7,700 nt of DNA from an uncultured Clostridium sp. Its GTDB lineage: Bacteria > Bacillota > Clostridia > Oscillospirales > Acutalibacteraceae. The notes below the pieces were generated by a model that ran no database searches, was not told the DNA's origin, and saw only the letters and a list, made by a program, of their open reading frames with translations. Shown piece after piece: positions 6,805-7,700 of this stretch (the first letter of the stretch is position 1; each line of letters starts with the position of its first letter). The stretch spans positions 1 through 7,700 of the forward strand of contig URIN01000058.1 of NCBI GenBank assembly GCA_900547915.1, given 5' to 3'. Position numbers and translations under genes: made by a program.

Positions 6805-7652
6805 TTATTCAATATTTTGAATCTGTTCGCGGATCTTTTCAACTTCCGCTTTAATGTCGACAACCTTGCGCGCAATTTCTACATCACTTGCTTTTGAACC
6901 GATTGTATTAGCTTCTCTGTTAATTTCCTGAACAAGAAAATCCATTTTTCTACCAATGGGTTCTTCGCTAACCAGGAATGACTGAAGCTGAGAAATATGA
7001 GAACGAAGCCTTACAGTTTCTTCAGCTACAGCAACTTTATCAGCAAAAATTGCAACTTCCTGAATTATTCTGCCCTCATCAAGAGAAACGTCACCGATTA
7101 ATTCGTGAACACGAGCAACAAGTTTATCGTTATATTCCTTAACCGTTTCAGGCGAGCGCTTCTCAATAAACGACACACAATCAAGTATATATTCTGCACG
7201 TGAAGCGATATCCTTACGCATTTTTTCACCCTCAACTTCACGCATTCTAATAAATTTATCGACTGCCTCTTCTGCAACGGGCTCAATCAAAGACCAGAGC
7301 TTATCTTCGTCCTCCTCTGCTTTTCTAAGTACAAGCACATCGGGAAAACGAGCAACACCTGCGGCACCGTAGTCCTCCTTAAGAGAATAAGTCTCAGAAA
7401 GTTCTTTAAGTGCATTAACATAAGCAGAAGCAAGCGTATGATTAACAACAACCTGTGCGTCATCAGTTTTGATAGCCTCAATGCCTAAGAAACAATCAAT
7501 TTTGCCTCTTGAAACTCTTGAATTGATATAAGATTTCAGTTTATCCTCAGCAAATCCGTACTGCCTAGGAAGACGACAACTGAAATCAAAATATCTATGA
7601 TTTACAGATTTTAATTCAACAGTAATAAAATATCCTTCAGTCTCAGAAGTAG
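6805..7652 (-). CDS. yicC: YicC family protein (putative endoribonuclease), 5'-partial
   Basis: YicC proteins were long uncharacterised; the E. coli member has been reported as an endoribonuclease acting on a small RNA. The frame is open from the adapter junction at 7652 to the stop at 6805, giving 281 complete codons. The first residues visible are [29 protein letters not shown], the conserved YicC N-terminal block, so only about 10-12 residues (the usual MTGYGR-type start) are lost. SRVSRGKID follows. The C-terminal DUF1732 region includes [17 protein letters not shown], and the protein ends IREQIQNIE, the conserved C-terminus. A GTG at 7338 could open a 177-residue frame, but homology clearly continues upstream of it, so it is not the start. 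The gene is followed by a 23-base gap and remA. The break is due to the contig end. Confidence 0.95.
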
Positions 7653-7700
7653 CTGTCTCTTATACACATCTGACGCTGCCGACGAATAGCCTTGTGTAGA
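7653..7700 (+). other. Nextera read-1-side adapter with i5 index and P5 start (not genomic)
   Basis: Positions 7653-7671 are the reverse complement of the 19-base Tn5 mosaic end. Positions 7672-7685 complete the read-1 Nextera adapter (GACGCTGCCGACGA). The next eight bases, 7686-7693, read ATAGCCTT, the complement of AAGGCTAT, which from memory is Nextera XT i5 index S520. Positions 7694-7700 (GTGTAGA) begin the complement of the P5 flow-cell sequence. The block is read-through from a short library insert that was not trimmed before assembly. The last genomic base is 7652, or possibly 1-2 bases either side if the junction matches by chance. Confidence 0.97.

Noticed and set aside
7098..7338. 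A shortened yicC beginning at GTG 7338
   Set aside because: The same frame continues upstream with conserved YicC sequence ([12 protein letters not shown] and SRGKID) as far as the adapter junction, so the GTG is an internal valine codon.
7287..7481. Minus-strand open frame of 64 codons
   Set aside because: It is a Leu-rich shifted frame inside yicC, whose own frame is confirmed by conserved family sequence on both sides.
26..7652. A hidden defence, secretion or mobile system
   Set aside because: Every stretch is covered by recognised housekeeping genes apart from gaps of at most 63 bases. I found no repeats, RNA genes or unassigned genes that could form such a system.
7..7671. A 7.6 kb composite transposon with 19-base terminal inverted repeats
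   Set aside because: The repeats are the engineered Tn5 mosaic ends of Nextera adapters, flanked by adapter and index sequence. There is no transposase gene and the content is a core operon.

Overview
This window is a fragment of a bacterial housekeeping operon, with sequencing-library adapters still attached at both ends. The genomic part runs from about 26 to 7652. It is AT-rich, and every gene lies on the minus strand, so transcription runs from right to left. In transcription order the genes are yicC (5' end missing), remA, gmk, rpoZ, priA, def, fmt, a yugP-type membrane zinc metallopeptidase gene, and rsmB (3' end missing by what looks like only a few codons). This follows the known Firmicutes order yicC-remA-gmk-rpoZ-(coaBC)-priA-def-fmt-rsmB. 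The absence of coaBC and the yugP-type gene between fmt and rsmB, together with the low GC and the protein sequences, suggest a member of Clostridia, possibly an Oscillospirales/Ruminococcaceae-like gut bacterium. That placement is inference.

Layout: 1-25 is Nextera adapter; 26-1250 rsmB; 1247-1933 yugP-type gene; 1995-2921 fmt; 2918-3376 def; 3440-5662 priA; 5662-5943 rpoZ; 5958-6536 gmk; 6536-6781 remA; 6805-7652 yicC; 7653-7700 is Nextera read-1 adapter, an i5 index and the start of P5. Four junctions overlap by 1 or 4 bases (gmk/remA, priA/rpoZ, fmt/def, rsmB/yugP). The longest gaps are 61 and 63 bases. No stretch over 300 bases lacks a gene, and I see no convincing rho-independent terminator, so one polycistronic transcript is likely, perhaps with a weak internal promoter before def.

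The genes supply core functions. Gmk makes GDP for nucleotide pools and RpoZ is the omega subunit of RNA polymerase. PriA restarts collapsed replication forks. Fmt formylates initiator Met-tRNA and Def removes the formyl group from new proteins. RsmB methylates 16S rRNA, YicC is an RNase-type protein, and RemA is a small DNA-binding regulator. I found no mobile element, CRISPR array, RNA gene, riboswitch or defence system. I see no evidence for an undescribed system; the most notable observation is the adapter sequence at both ends.
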